From Candidatus Woesearchaeota archaeon (GTDB lineage: Archaea; Nanobdellota; Nanobdellia; Woesearchaeales; WJKL01): a DNA stretch of 8,037 nt. The DNA is taken from positions 1 through 8,037 of the forward strand of contig JAHWIB010000053.1 of assembly GCA_019322815.1 (NCBI GenBank), read 5' to 3'. The translations under genes were made by a program, and so were the position numbers. Each line of letters opens with the position of its first letter. The first letter of the stretch is position 1. The notes under the pieces were generated by a model. It was not told where the DNA came from and did not search any database. It saw nothing but the letters and a program-made list of their open reading frames with translations. Positions 1 through 6,232 of this stretch are shown in pieces.

Positions 1-1519
1 CTCTGCTTTTCTGCATCTTTTCTTCTTTAACATCTTCATGATCTTCTCCAAATAATACATATTCTCCTGCTTTATACAGCTCATCATTGATTAATGAGTA
101 TCCAAATATAGCTGCTAGTCTTTCATTAGCAAGCATCAAAGGAGCTTTTTCCTGCTCTGCAAATTCATTATGCTTTTCAATATATTTTCTAAAATTTTCT
201 CTTGAAAATTCTGCTGCATCCATATCTGGCCTGTCTCTTGATACAGAGTTTGTCAATCTTGAAGTATCAACAAATTCCATTCCTTTTGCAGCAGACTCCC
301 AATCAATTCCATAGCAAACATCACCTGCTGTTCTGCAGTTAACATCATGATAATCTCCATGAATAACAGATCTTAATGTAAATGCTCTTGCAAACGCAGC
401 ATAAGCCTGCATCAGCCTACTCATTTGAGGACTTATGATTTTAGAATGTCCTGATACAGGCTCCAAGAATCTGCGTCTGAACTCTTGATTATGATTTAAT
501 GTAGGAAGCTCGATACCAAAATCTCTTTTTAATTCATGTAAATGTGCTGTTGCCAAAACATGAACTTGAGCAATTGTTTCCAAAGCCTTTTCACTTAATT
601 TTCTTATATCAGATTCTGAAGCAGAACTTATTGCCTGCCTTAAGCTTCTATCTCCAACATGCTGCATTACAAATGCTCTTCCTGCTTCAACTTCATAAAC
701 TGAATGTACTTCTATGCCTAATCCTTTCAAGAATGCAGGCATTTTCTCTTCTAATTCATTTCTGTCTTTCAAAGCAAAGTGTATCTGCTGTGTTTGTCCA
801 TCAACCTGATATTCAAATGTCAATATATCAACTTTATGCCTTGATTTTTCCATGTGCTGAACTCCTCTATACTTGACTCCTGAGAATTTCTTAGCTAACA
901 TTGCTAATATCGGCCTATATTCTGCTGGCAATCTTTGCCCTATAACTTCTGCTTGCTCTGGTGTTCTTTTTATAGCTTCTTCATCAGGAATAACAATACC
1001 TTTATCATTATTAAGAGTATAACCAATAGATCGATAATCATTAACCATCTCTTTTAATCCAGAATTTCCTTGGATAATATACTCTATCTCTTTTTTTTCG
1101 CTAATCTGTGATTTTGAGTTAAATTCAGTTAGAAAATTATAAATAGGTGTAAACTCTTTAATCTTATTATTGGTTTCAGTTTCACTTAAAACTATATTTT
1201 CTAGCTTTGAAGATAATTCTTGATATCTTATTTCATTAATTTTATTTTGTTTTATCTTTAAAATTTTAGAAGTTTTATAACCTAATTCAATTTCAGGATT
1301 TACTTCCTCTCCAAAATCGTCTCCTATTCTAAAGGAAACAGGCATAGAATATTCAGGTTCATTATCTCCATTGATCCTACTTACTCTTTCTTCTAAACCA
1401 CCTTTAGAACAAGAACTTTCTTCTTTAGATCTGATTTTTAAATTAGGAATATAAGCGCCAGCTCCAAGCAGTGTACTATAAATTAATGCAAATTTTTTAA
1501 AATCAAATTTTTTACTCAT
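1..1519 (-). CDS. APH/choline-kinase-fold phosphotransferase with long N-terminal extension (3' end outside window)
   Basis: I translated this by hand from ATG 1519-1517; it stays open for 506 codons to the window edge, so the C-terminus is missing. The catalytic core is recognisable: H387-G-D389-Y-H-D-V-N394 matches the Brenner-type HGDxxxxN loop (D389 catalytic base, N394 metal ligand), and I405-D406-W-E408 matches the metal-binding IDxE/D motif. A strand with FALKD (K251) is a candidate for the ATP-anchoring lysine, and FVMQHVGDRSL (about 283-293) looks like the hinge. The first 230 or so residues match nothing I know. They begin with a Lys-rich start and a short hydrophobic stretch, residues 10-24, which could be a weak signal or anchor but is short. 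The family phosphorylates small molecules (aminoglycosides, choline, homoserine) or proteins; the substrate here cannot be told. The start is supported by a TATA box with its 5' end 39 nt upstream. The promoter is shared with the 4051 gene. Confidence 0.82.
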   Translation of the reverse strand, partial: MSKKFDFKKFALIYSTLLGAGAYIPNLKIRSKEESSCSKGGLEERVSRINGDNEPEYSMPVSFRIGDDFGEEVNPEIELGYKTSKILKIKQNKINEIRYQELSSKLENIVLSETETNNKIKEFTPIYNFLTEFNSKSQISEKKEIEYIIQGNSGLKEMVNDYRSIGYTLNNDKGIVIPDEEAIKRTPEQAEVIGQRLPAEYRPILAMLAKKFSGVKYRGVQHMEKSRHKVDILTFEYQVDGQTQQIHFALKDRNELEEKMPAFLKGLGIEVHSVYEVEAGRAFVMQHVGDRSLRQAISSASESDIRKLSEKALETIAQVHVLATAHLHELKRDFGIELPTLNHNQEFRRRFLEPVSGHSKIISPQMSRLMQAYAAFARAFTLRSVIHGDYHDVNCRTAGDVCYGIDWESAAKGMEFVDTSRLTNSVSRDRPDMDAAEFSRENFRKYIEKHNEFAEQEKAPLMLANERLAAIFGYSLINDELYKAGEYVLFGEDHEDVKEEKMQKSR

Positions 1520-1548
1520 AAGCCCTCAGTAAATTTAATAATTTCACA

Positions 1549-1587
1549 CTTTATAAAGTTTTCGGTTTTGTTACTACTAATTAGTTA
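1549..1587 (-). promoter_or_regulatory. Archaeal BRE/TATA promoter of the kinase-fold gene, shared-type element
   Basis: On the minus strand this reads, in order, AGTAGTAACAAAA, then BRE-like CCGAAA, then the TATA box CTTTATAAAG at 1558-1549. The expected start site, about 25 nt after the box, leaves a leader of only a few nucleotides before ATG 1519. The whole block is almost identical to the one at 4080-4117. Its upstream part, GTAACTA-attag-TAGTAAC, is a 7-bp inverted repeat with one mismatch and could be an operator. Confidence 0.8.
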
Positions 1588-1590
1588 CAT

Positions 1591-1619
1591 AAATATTAAA
1601 GAATTAAGGCTTAATATTT
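1591..1619. terminator. Inverted repeat between the minus-strand operon and the kinase gene
   Basis: AAATATTAA at 1591-1599 is perfectly complementary to TTAATATTT at 1611-1619, a 9-bp all-A/T stem with an 11-nt loop. It lies 12 nt after the stop codon of the 1631-2335 gene and just upstream of the kinase promoter. It may end the upstream transcript, but the stem is weak and has no strong T-run after it on the minus strand, so a role in termination is only a suggestion. Confidence 0.3.
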
Positions 1620-1630
1620 TTAAAGAATTT

Positions 1631-2335
1631 TTAAGTATTTTTCAAATCTTCTAATTCTTGATCTCCTTCTGCCATACGTTTGGCCATCTCTTTCATAAGA
1701 TCAGGAAATTTCTCTCTAAATGCTTTGTAATTTTTCTCAAAAGTTTCCTTAGCTTCATCAGGAACAAGATCAGCATCGTGTAATGTGCCATAAACAATCC
1801 ATAATTCTTCTTTAGAAGAATCAACATCATCAACACATTCTTCAAGATATTCTGCACTTTTTATTAGATGTTTAGCAAATTTATCTTTTTGTGTGCTAAG
1901 TAATCCTCTATGAAATTCTATTAGCCCTAACATATAAGACCTGTAGCTTCTGCAAAATCTATTGCTTTTGAATGCAGGCAATATCATTTCTGCTTCATCA
2001 TTTAGTTTATCACTTATATCTCTTCCATATTTTGCATCAATATCCTCAAAATCATGTTTTAGCTTAACTGCAAAATGATGCAGTGTTTCTGCTACATAAA
2101 GAGAAATCTCATCTTCATTAATATCTCCTTTTCTTGCAACTAAATAACTGAATAATTGATAAGTGTTCTTTCCATCTAACGCATCTTTAAAATGAAATAA
2201 TAGGTCCTCAGTAAAGTTAAGATCACCAATATCACAGAAATCACTTATCCCATAATTATCATAAAGCTCTTTTGCTTTAGATTCTAAAGCATTTTTTAAT
2301 ATTTCAACAGTTCTTTTAATATCTTCTTCACTCAT
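1631..2335 (-). CDS. Hypothetical all-helical acidic protein, second gene of the 4051-1631 operon
   Basis: I do not recognise this 234-residue protein. It is soluble, rich in Asp, Glu and Lys, predicted helical throughout, and has no signal peptide, membrane segment or catalytic motif that I can see. Residues from about 127 to 210 have the aromatic/small-residue periodicity of TPR-like helical hairpins (for example YMLGLIEFHRGLL and later YGTLHDADLVP), but this is a weak resemblance. It starts 24 nt after the stop of the 563-residue membrane protein gene. That gap has only a weak purine stretch (GGAAA) directly before ATG and no clear promoter, so the two genes are most likely co-transcribed and the protein may be a cytoplasmic partner of the membrane protein. 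The real-gene call rests on length, operon position and protein-like composition. Confidence 0.75.
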   Translation of the reverse strand: MSEEDIKRTVEILKNALESKAKELYDNYGISDFCDIGDLNFTEDLLFHFKDALDGKNTYQLFSYLVARKGDINEDEISLYVAETLHHFAVKLKHDFEDIDAKYGRDISDKLNDEAEMILPAFKSNRFCRSYRSYMLGLIEFHRGLLSTQKDKFAKHLIKSAEYLEECVDDVDSSKEELWIVYGTLHDADLVPDEAKETFEKNYKAFREKFPDLMKEMAKRMAEGDQELEDLKNT

Positions 2336-2359
2336 TTTCCAATTTTTTTAGATTTAAAA

Positions 2360-4051
2360 CTATTCATACAATAGACCTAATGCTGCAATCGGATCTTCTA
2401 AGCATTTCAAAACTTTTGGCCTTGCTTTTGCCCATTCTATAAATGAATCTGGCTTCTCTTCTTTGAATTCTTTGCCTTCTTTCTCTGCTTTCTCTTTTTC
2501 TTCCTCTGCTCTTTTTTCTAGATCATCTTTATAATTTCTATAAGCTTTTGCAATCTCTGTCATTACTTTGTCTTTTGCCATCTCATAATAGATGCCTATC
2601 CAGCCTGCATGTTCCTTTGGAGTCATCTGCCTTGCTCCTGCTATCCAGGAAAAGAGCGGATGATCTTTTCCAAATTCAGGAGATACTAGCATCTCACCAT
2701 TTGCTTCTACAATTTCTGGACAACCATCATCATCATGATCAAAAATTTTAGCATTTAATCTTCTTTTTCCATCTTCAGTATTGATAATTACTCTTCCTTC
2801 AATATCCTGTTCTCCTTTAATTATACCATAAGGCAATGCAATACCCATAGCAGCAGCGAATGCAACAAATGCTACACCAAACATAGTTTTCATCTTCTTT
2901 TCTGCTGTCCATGGTTCTTTTATAGGTCCAGGACTTTTATCACCATTTTCTTCATATGCCTTAAGTTCAGCTTCTAAATCTGCTCTTGTTTTTGCTAGAG
3001 AATCCAAACCAGCTATAATATCCTCCTGATATCTTTCAACATTATTATTATACCATCTTTCTAATATGGTCTTTAATTTTTCCCTAATTCCTTGATCGCT
3101 AAAATCAGATATTATTTCCTCTAATTCTTCACATTCACCCATAACTTCTCTTAATTTCTCTCTGTCTTTTGCCATTCTTTTCAATGAAAAATAATCAAAG
3201 ACAACTTGTTCTCCTACACTCATATTGGATCTTAGTAATAATTGCATAATTGGTTCAGGGTTTTCAGAAATCTCTTTTAATTCTCTTCCTCTAGCAAAAG
3301 CATACTTATCTTTAATATCACTAATCTTTTCAATATCAATTGATTTAGCTTCCTCATCACCCATATTAAATGACTGCATTATTCCTTGAAACAAATAATC
3401 TCTAACATCATATTCATTATCCTGCTTTATTTTAGGATCCTCTTTTATTCTGGAATAAATCTTTTTAGCCATTTGTTTGGCCATAGCTTCAATAAGATCC
3501 TGTTTTGTCAATGAATCTTCTTTTTTTATATAACCATACAATTCTTTTTCAAATTCTTCTCTTTGAAAACCTATATCATTATCTAATTCTCTGTTAATCT
3601 CACTTAATGTAAGGGGCCTATTACGGTCATCAGGATCAGTATGATAATCATCAACTTCATCAAATAATCCGTTCTGGCCTAATACTCCAAGATAGAGAAG
3701 CCTTTCAAAAGCATCATAAAAACCTTGATCTAAATCTTTTCCCTGCTCAACAGCTTCATCTAATCTTCTCTTAAGATCTGCATAATCTTTCACTAGATAA
3801 GCTCTAATTCCTGCTCTGTTGAAGTTATGATAACTTGCAGATCCACTAGAATCAGCCATTCCTTTAACTATTGATTTGTCAATATCAAGAGTAGCCTGTT
3901 CAAAATCTCTTTTTTCTTCATCTGTTAAAGTATGTTCAAGAGAAGCAGCTTTTGCAAGAAGAGGGCTATACCTATCAATTGTCTTAATATTTTCTCTCAG
4001 CTCCCTTTTCTTCTCTTCCCTGTATATTTCAGGGTTAATTGCCATCATCAT
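2360..4051 (-). CDS. Single-pass membrane protein with helical N-domain and DxDxDG calcium-loop-like motif
   Basis: This 563-residue protein matches no family I can name. Residues 1-388 are charged, helical and without a signal peptide. One clear membrane segment lies at about 389-411 (from TMFGVAFVAF to the YGII end), preceded by a Lys-rich flank (EKKMK). By the positive-inside rule this suggests a cytoplasmic N-domain and an outside C-domain. Just after the membrane, D438-H-D440-D-D442-G-C-P-E446 fits the DxDxDG...E calcium-loop pattern seen in dockerin, thrombospondin type 3 and FG-GAP repeats. A highly charged coiled-coil stretch follows at about 500-535. The start has three consecutive Met codons (4051, 4048, 4045). 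The first is used here; the TATA box lies 38 nt upstream of it, giving a very short leader whichever Met is real. It is the first gene of an operon with the 234-residue protein. Confidence 0.8.
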   Translation of the reverse strand: MMMAINPEIYREEKKRELRENIKTIDRYSPLLAKAASLEHTLTDEEKRDFEQATLDIDKSIVKGMADSSGSASYHNFNRAGIRAYLVKDYADLKRRLDEAVEQGKDLDQGFYDAFERLLYLGVLGQNGLFDEVDDYHTDPDDRNRPLTLSEINRELDNDIGFQREEFEKELYGYIKKEDSLTKQDLIEAMAKQMAKKIYSRIKEDPKIKQDNEYDVRDYLFQGIMQSFNMGDEEAKSIDIEKISDIKDKYAFARGRELKEISENPEPIMQLLLRSNMSVGEQVVFDYFSLKRMAKDREKLREVMGECEELEEIISDFSDQGIREKLKTILERWYNNNVERYQEDIIAGLDSLAKTRADLEAELKAYEENGDKSPGPIKEPWTAEKKMKTMFGVAFVAFAAAMGIALPYGIIKGEQDIEGRVIINTEDGKRRLNAKIFDHDDDGCPEIVEANGEMLVSPEFGKDHPLFSWIAGARQMTPKEHAGWIGIYYEMAKDKVMTEIAKAYRNYKDDLEKRAEEEKEKAEKEGKEFKEEKPDSFIEWAKARPKVLKCLEDPIAALGLLYE

Positions 4052-4079
4052 TTTAGCTATGGATTTGTATAGTTTTACT

Positions 4080-4117
4080 CTTTATAAAGCTTTCGGTTTG
4101 TTACTACTTATTAGGTA
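4080..4117 (-). promoter_or_regulatory. Archaeal BRE/TATA promoter of the membrane-protein operon, shared-type element
   Basis: On the minus strand the block reads AGTAGTAACAAA, CCGAAAG, and the TATA box CTTTATAAAG at 4089-4080. The expected start site lies only a few nucleotides before ATG 4051. Aligned with 1549-1587 it has 35 identities in 38 columns plus one gap in an A-run, far beyond the BRE/TATA core alone, so the two transcription units probably share a regulator or a very standard strong promoter. Confidence 0.82.
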
Positions 4118-4267
4118 CTAATAAAAGAGCATTATTTAAAAATAATTTAAGAATGATTTATGACAAAAAAGTCTCACTTTTTAGCGTTTTAACACGTGAA
4201 TGTTTATATAGTTTGTTCACTTATATATATTGTTTAGACATATTTGTCACATGTCTCACTGATAAAA
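4118..4267. promoter_or_regulatory. Divergent intergenic region with inverted repeats and plus-strand TATA candidates
   Basis: I see no gene in this very AT-rich spacer. It holds a perfect 7-bp inverted repeat AAAAAGT-ctc-ACTTTTT at 4166-4182, a perfect 6-bp inverted repeat AGACAT...ATGTCT at 4236-4256, and the octamer GTCTCACT twice (4171-4178 and 4253-4260). Two TATA candidates for the plus strand are GTTTATATA at 4202-4210 and CTTATATATAT at 4220-4230. The second would start transcription near 4250, inside the 4236-4256 repeat, which is where an operator would sit. Confidence 0.5.
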
Positions 4268-4392
4268 ATGGTATGGGTAAATGCAGAAGGAAGGATCCAG
4301 TTGTGCGAAACTGGAATTGACGGGTTTTTGTTTCCGATGAAAACCTGCCACAGTACAATAAGCGGATTTGTAATAGATCAAGGTAGATAAAA
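4261..4392 (+). ncRNA. Candidate structured leader RNA of the metalloprotease-like gene (two hairpins)
   Basis: The segment is GC-richer (46 of 110 bases in 4271-4380) than the spacer before it. It holds two hairpins in a row. The first is TCCAGTT/AACTGGA, 7 bp with a 6-nt loop GTGCGA, at 4296-4315. The second is CGGGTTTT/AAAACCTG, 8 bp with one G-U pair and an 11-nt loop, at 4321-4347. They are separated by five nucleotides. Local GC enrichment and compact stems are typical of structured RNA in AT-rich archaea. No known riboswitch, C/D or H/ACA guide, or k-turn consensus could be matched. The same bases can instead be read as a small ORF, so the two entries are alternatives. Confidence 0.35.
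4268..4390 (+). CDS. Candidate 40-residue small protein upstream of the metalloprotease-like gene
   Basis: ATG 4268 opens a 40-codon frame ending at TAA 4388-4390, 2 nt before ATG 4393 of the next gene, a spacing typical of translationally coupled genes. The peptide starts MVWVNAEGRIQL and contains C13, C27 and H28; no family is recognised. In favour are the operon-like junction and the start context, GATAAAAATG, which is identical at both starts. Against it are codons such as TGC, GAC, GGG, CCG, ACC and CAC, unlike the A/T-ending codons of the neighbours, and the overlapping hairpins at 4296-4347, which may mean that the segment is RNA or a leader peptide. Confidence 0.35.
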   Translation: MVWVNAEGRIQLCETGIDGFLFPMKTCHSTISGFVIDQGR

Positions 4393-5223
4393 ATGTCAGG
4401 ATATAGCGCTTGCGGAAACTGCGGAAGTTATTCTAGTTTGGAAAGCGCTGTTAATTATTCTTCTTCATCTGGTCCAAGTTATTCTATGTCTTCAAGTTAC
4501 TCAGACAGTTCAAATTTATCATATTTGGTTGAGGCTGCTGCTATAAGCGCGCCAACTAAAAACATTGCAGCATATGATTTTGATATTAAAAAAGACAATT
4601 ATGGAGGGATCTCATTAAATAATTATAATGCAAAAAAATCAATAACAAATTCATACTCACATATAACTGATGATTTCCTTAATCCAAACAGGCCAAAATC
4701 AATCTTTGTAGGAGATGCAGCTGAAATCAAAGAGTTTATTGAAGAGGCATTTACAGCTACAACAGGAAGAGAATTCCCAAAAGATGTTATTGTACATATC
4801 ATAGATGAAAAACAAATGAAAAAAGCACATTCAATGTTTGGCAATAACTGGAACAGTGAAATTCAAGGATTTGCTATTAATAGAAAAGATAGAGGATTGA
4901 TGAGTGAAATCTTCATAAAAAAAGGAGAATTAGACAGGATTATGCTTACAATAGGTCATGAAATAGGCCATGTTTTAACTAAAAAGTTAAATGACATGCG
5001 GGAAGAGGAGGCAAAGGCTTTTGCATTCAGCTTGGCTTGGATGAAAGCAATTAAGCAAAATAATATAGCTAACTTAGCAACCTCCATTTCATTGAGCAGA
5101 CCAGCAATGAATGGAATCCATGATATTGCTTTAGATTTTGTTTTGAATCTCAGAAGCAGAGGAAAAGAGGCTTTAGATATCTACAAAGAGTTAATAGGAG
5201 GAAGGCTTAAAATAGCAGGTTAA
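4393..5223 (+). CDS. HEIGH zincin (putative metalloprotease-like protein) with Ser/Tyr-rich N-terminus
   Basis: This 276-residue protein carries H189-E190-I-G-H193, the HExxH zinc motif, preceded by a hydrophobic strand-helix (DRIMLTIG). It is followed by E204-E-E206-A-x-A-F, which can supply a third, glutamate ligand as in gluzincins and ImmA/IrrE-like proteins. The core runs from about residue 100 to 270. The N-terminus is unusual: 19 of the first 45 residues are Ser and six are Tyr, with C7-G-N-C10 as a possible metal or redox pair. There is no signal peptide or membrane segment, so it is probably intracellular. ATG 4393 is the only possible start in its region because an in-frame TAG sits at 4384-4386. 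AGGT at 4381-4384 is a modest ribosome site. The next gene begins 1 nt after the stop, so the two are co-translated. Whether it is an active protease and what it cuts are unknown. Confidence 0.85.
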   Translation: MSGYSACGNCGSYSSLESAVNYSSSSGPSYSMSSSYSDSSNLSYLVEAAAISAPTKNIAAYDFDIKKDNYGGISLNNYNAKKSITNSYSHITDDFLNPNRPKSIFVGDAAEIKEFIEEAFTATTGREFPKDVIVHIIDEKQMKKAHSMFGNNWNSEIQGFAINRKDRGLMSEIFIKKGELDRIMLTIGHEIGHVLTKKLNDMREEEAKAFAFSLAWMKAIKQNNIANLATSISLSRPAMNGIHDIALDFVLNLRSRGKEALDIYKELIGGRLKIAG

Positions 5224-5224
5224 A

Positions 5225-5527
5225 ATGGGAGGAATATTTGAAGAGATAGGACGTGCAGCATTGCAGGCAGTTTATAATCAAGGAGATGGAAGCAGGCATT
5301 ATACTTCCAGAATGCCTGAAGAAGATTTTGCTCAAAGACATAACAGCAAATTCAATTATATGATGCCTAGTCTTAAGCCTTACCAAGGCAGAGCAGATCC
5401 AGCGGATATGGTTAGAAAACAAATTGATAGAACTCCAAAGATGGAATTATATCAAAATCCAGTTAGAAATGTTTCTGGTGAAAAAGGAATATATGCTTCT
5501 TTGTTAAATTACAAATTTATGAGTTAA
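5225..5527 (+). CDS. Hypothetical 100-residue protein coupled to the zincin
   Basis: I do not recognise this small protein. It begins MGGIFEEIGRAALQAV, an amphipathic helix, and continues with a polar, basic region rich in Arg, Asn, Tyr and Pro and without Cys. There is no signal peptide or membrane segment. Its ATG lies 1 nt after the TAA of the metalloprotease-like gene (TAA-A-ATG), so translation is very likely coupled and the protein may be a partner, substrate or inhibitor of the zincin; that is inference from position only. An upstream ribosome site AGGAGG at 5198-5203 lies inside the zincin gene and is about 20 nt away, too far to be ideal. The following gene has its own promoter, so this is probably the last gene of the unit. 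Confidence 0.7.
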   Translation: MGGIFEEIGRAALQAVYNQGDGSRHYTSRMPEEDFAQRHNSKFNYMMPSLKPYQGRADPADMVRKQIDRTPKMELYQNPVRNVSGEKGIYASLLNYKFMS

Positions 5528-5528
5528 A

Positions 5529-5538
5529 CTTAAATATA
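5529..5538 (+). promoter_or_regulatory. TATA-like promoter of the DUF483 gene (leaderless)
   Basis: CTTAAATATA begins 31 nt before ATG 5560 and starts directly after the stop codon of the preceding gene. At the usual archaeal TATA-to-start distance, transcription would begin at or next to the ATG, giving a leaderless message. The same ten bases occur at 6233-6242, 32 nt before the 6265 gene. Confidence 0.65.
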
Positions 5539-5559
5539 TGAATTAATATTTCTATATTT

Positions 5560-6225
5560 ATGATTAACAGACTAGTAGATATTTTTGGCAACAAGACAAA
5601 GGCTTTGGAAGTTCTGTATCTATTAGAAGGAGTCAAGCCTGTTGTAAGGCATGGATTTTATGAGCATGAGCTGCCTAAGATAGAAAGTTTCTGTGAAGCA
5701 AATAACCTTGTTATTGAAAAATCCCTTTATAAGGTTGTGATTGTTGATGCTGAAGAAGGAGAATACAGCAATAAAGGCATCAAGGTAAAAACAGATGACC
5801 CAAGGCAGGGAATGCTGTTTATCTATATATCAAAAGACAAGGCAAAAGCTGAATTAGCAAGCAGATATGAATCAGAAGGAAACCATAAAGAATTAGGATT
5901 ATTATTAGGCTATCCTTTATGCTGCATTGATTTTTTTATCAAGCATAAAAATGAGCAAAGCATGGCAAATAATGATTATGTTGAGCCTATATTGAGCAAT
6001 TCAGAAGGAGATATGTTCCAATTCTACACAAATGTCTTTAAAAAACAGTTTGATGTAACTTTGCTTAATCATTTTCCGTGCTCTTTGGATTGTGAAGGGT
6101 CTATTGATCTAGCTCAAACACATCTAGATATAATAAGGAAATATGATCCACCTTTAGCTGAATATTTAATCCAGAGATTAAAATGCAAAGTAAATATGGA
6201 AAAAGGAGTTATTGAATTTTATTAG
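5560..6225 (+). CDS. DUF483 family protein
   Basis: This 221-residue protein carries the signature of the archaeal DUF483 family: L-G-Y-P-L-C121-C122-I-D-F-F in the middle and N-H171-F-P-C174-S-L-D-C178-x-x-S near the C-terminal third. The conserved His and four Cys look like a metal or iron-sulfur site, but the family has no established function and I do not assign one. The N-terminal 100 residues include a DNKTKALEVLYLLEG-like helix start and a beta-rich part (YKVVIVDAEEG, LFIYIS). No membrane segment or signal peptide is seen, so it is probably cytosolic. Length is normal and both motif blocks are intact, so it looks functional. ATG 5560 is supported by the leaderless promoter 31 nt upstream. 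It is probably transcribed alone, since the next gene again has its own promoter. Confidence 0.85.
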   Translation: MINRLVDIFGNKTKALEVLYLLEGVKPVVRHGFYEHELPKIESFCEANNLVIEKSLYKVVIVDAEEGEYSNKGIKVKTDDPRQGMLFIYISKDKAKAELASRYESEGNHKELGLLLGYPLCCIDFFIKHKNEQSMANNDYVEPILSNSEGDMFQFYTNVFKKQFDVTLLNHFPCSLDCEGSIDLAQTHLDIIRKYDPPLAEYLIQRLKCKVNMEKGVIEFY

Positions 6226-6232
6226 AATAATA

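Noticed and set aside
87..876. Plus-strand open frames at 87-314 and 544-876
   Set aside because: They lie antisense to the kinase-fold gene, whose minus-strand frame is continuous and carries HGDxxxxN and IDWE; the plus-strand peptides are low in charged residues and show no motif.
2548..4121. Plus-strand open frames at 2548-2751 and 3876-4121
   Set aside because: Antisense shadows of the 563-residue gene; Ser/Leu-rich translations of A/T-rich codons, with no ribosome site or promoter.
4273..4320. Alternative short frames starting at ATG 4273 and ATG 4281
   Set aside because: Both end after about 15-20 codons inside the hairpin region without connecting to the next gene; the 4268-4390 frame fits the junction better.
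4309..4324. AACTGGAATTGACGGG resembles a conserved piece of 16S rRNA
   Set aside because: Only about a dozen bases match, and the surrounding bases do not continue as rRNA, so it is treated as chance.
4623..5422. Minus-strand open frames at 4623-4844 and 5207-5422
   Set aside because: Antisense to the zincin and its partner gene, whose frames have a zinc motif and a tight operon junction.
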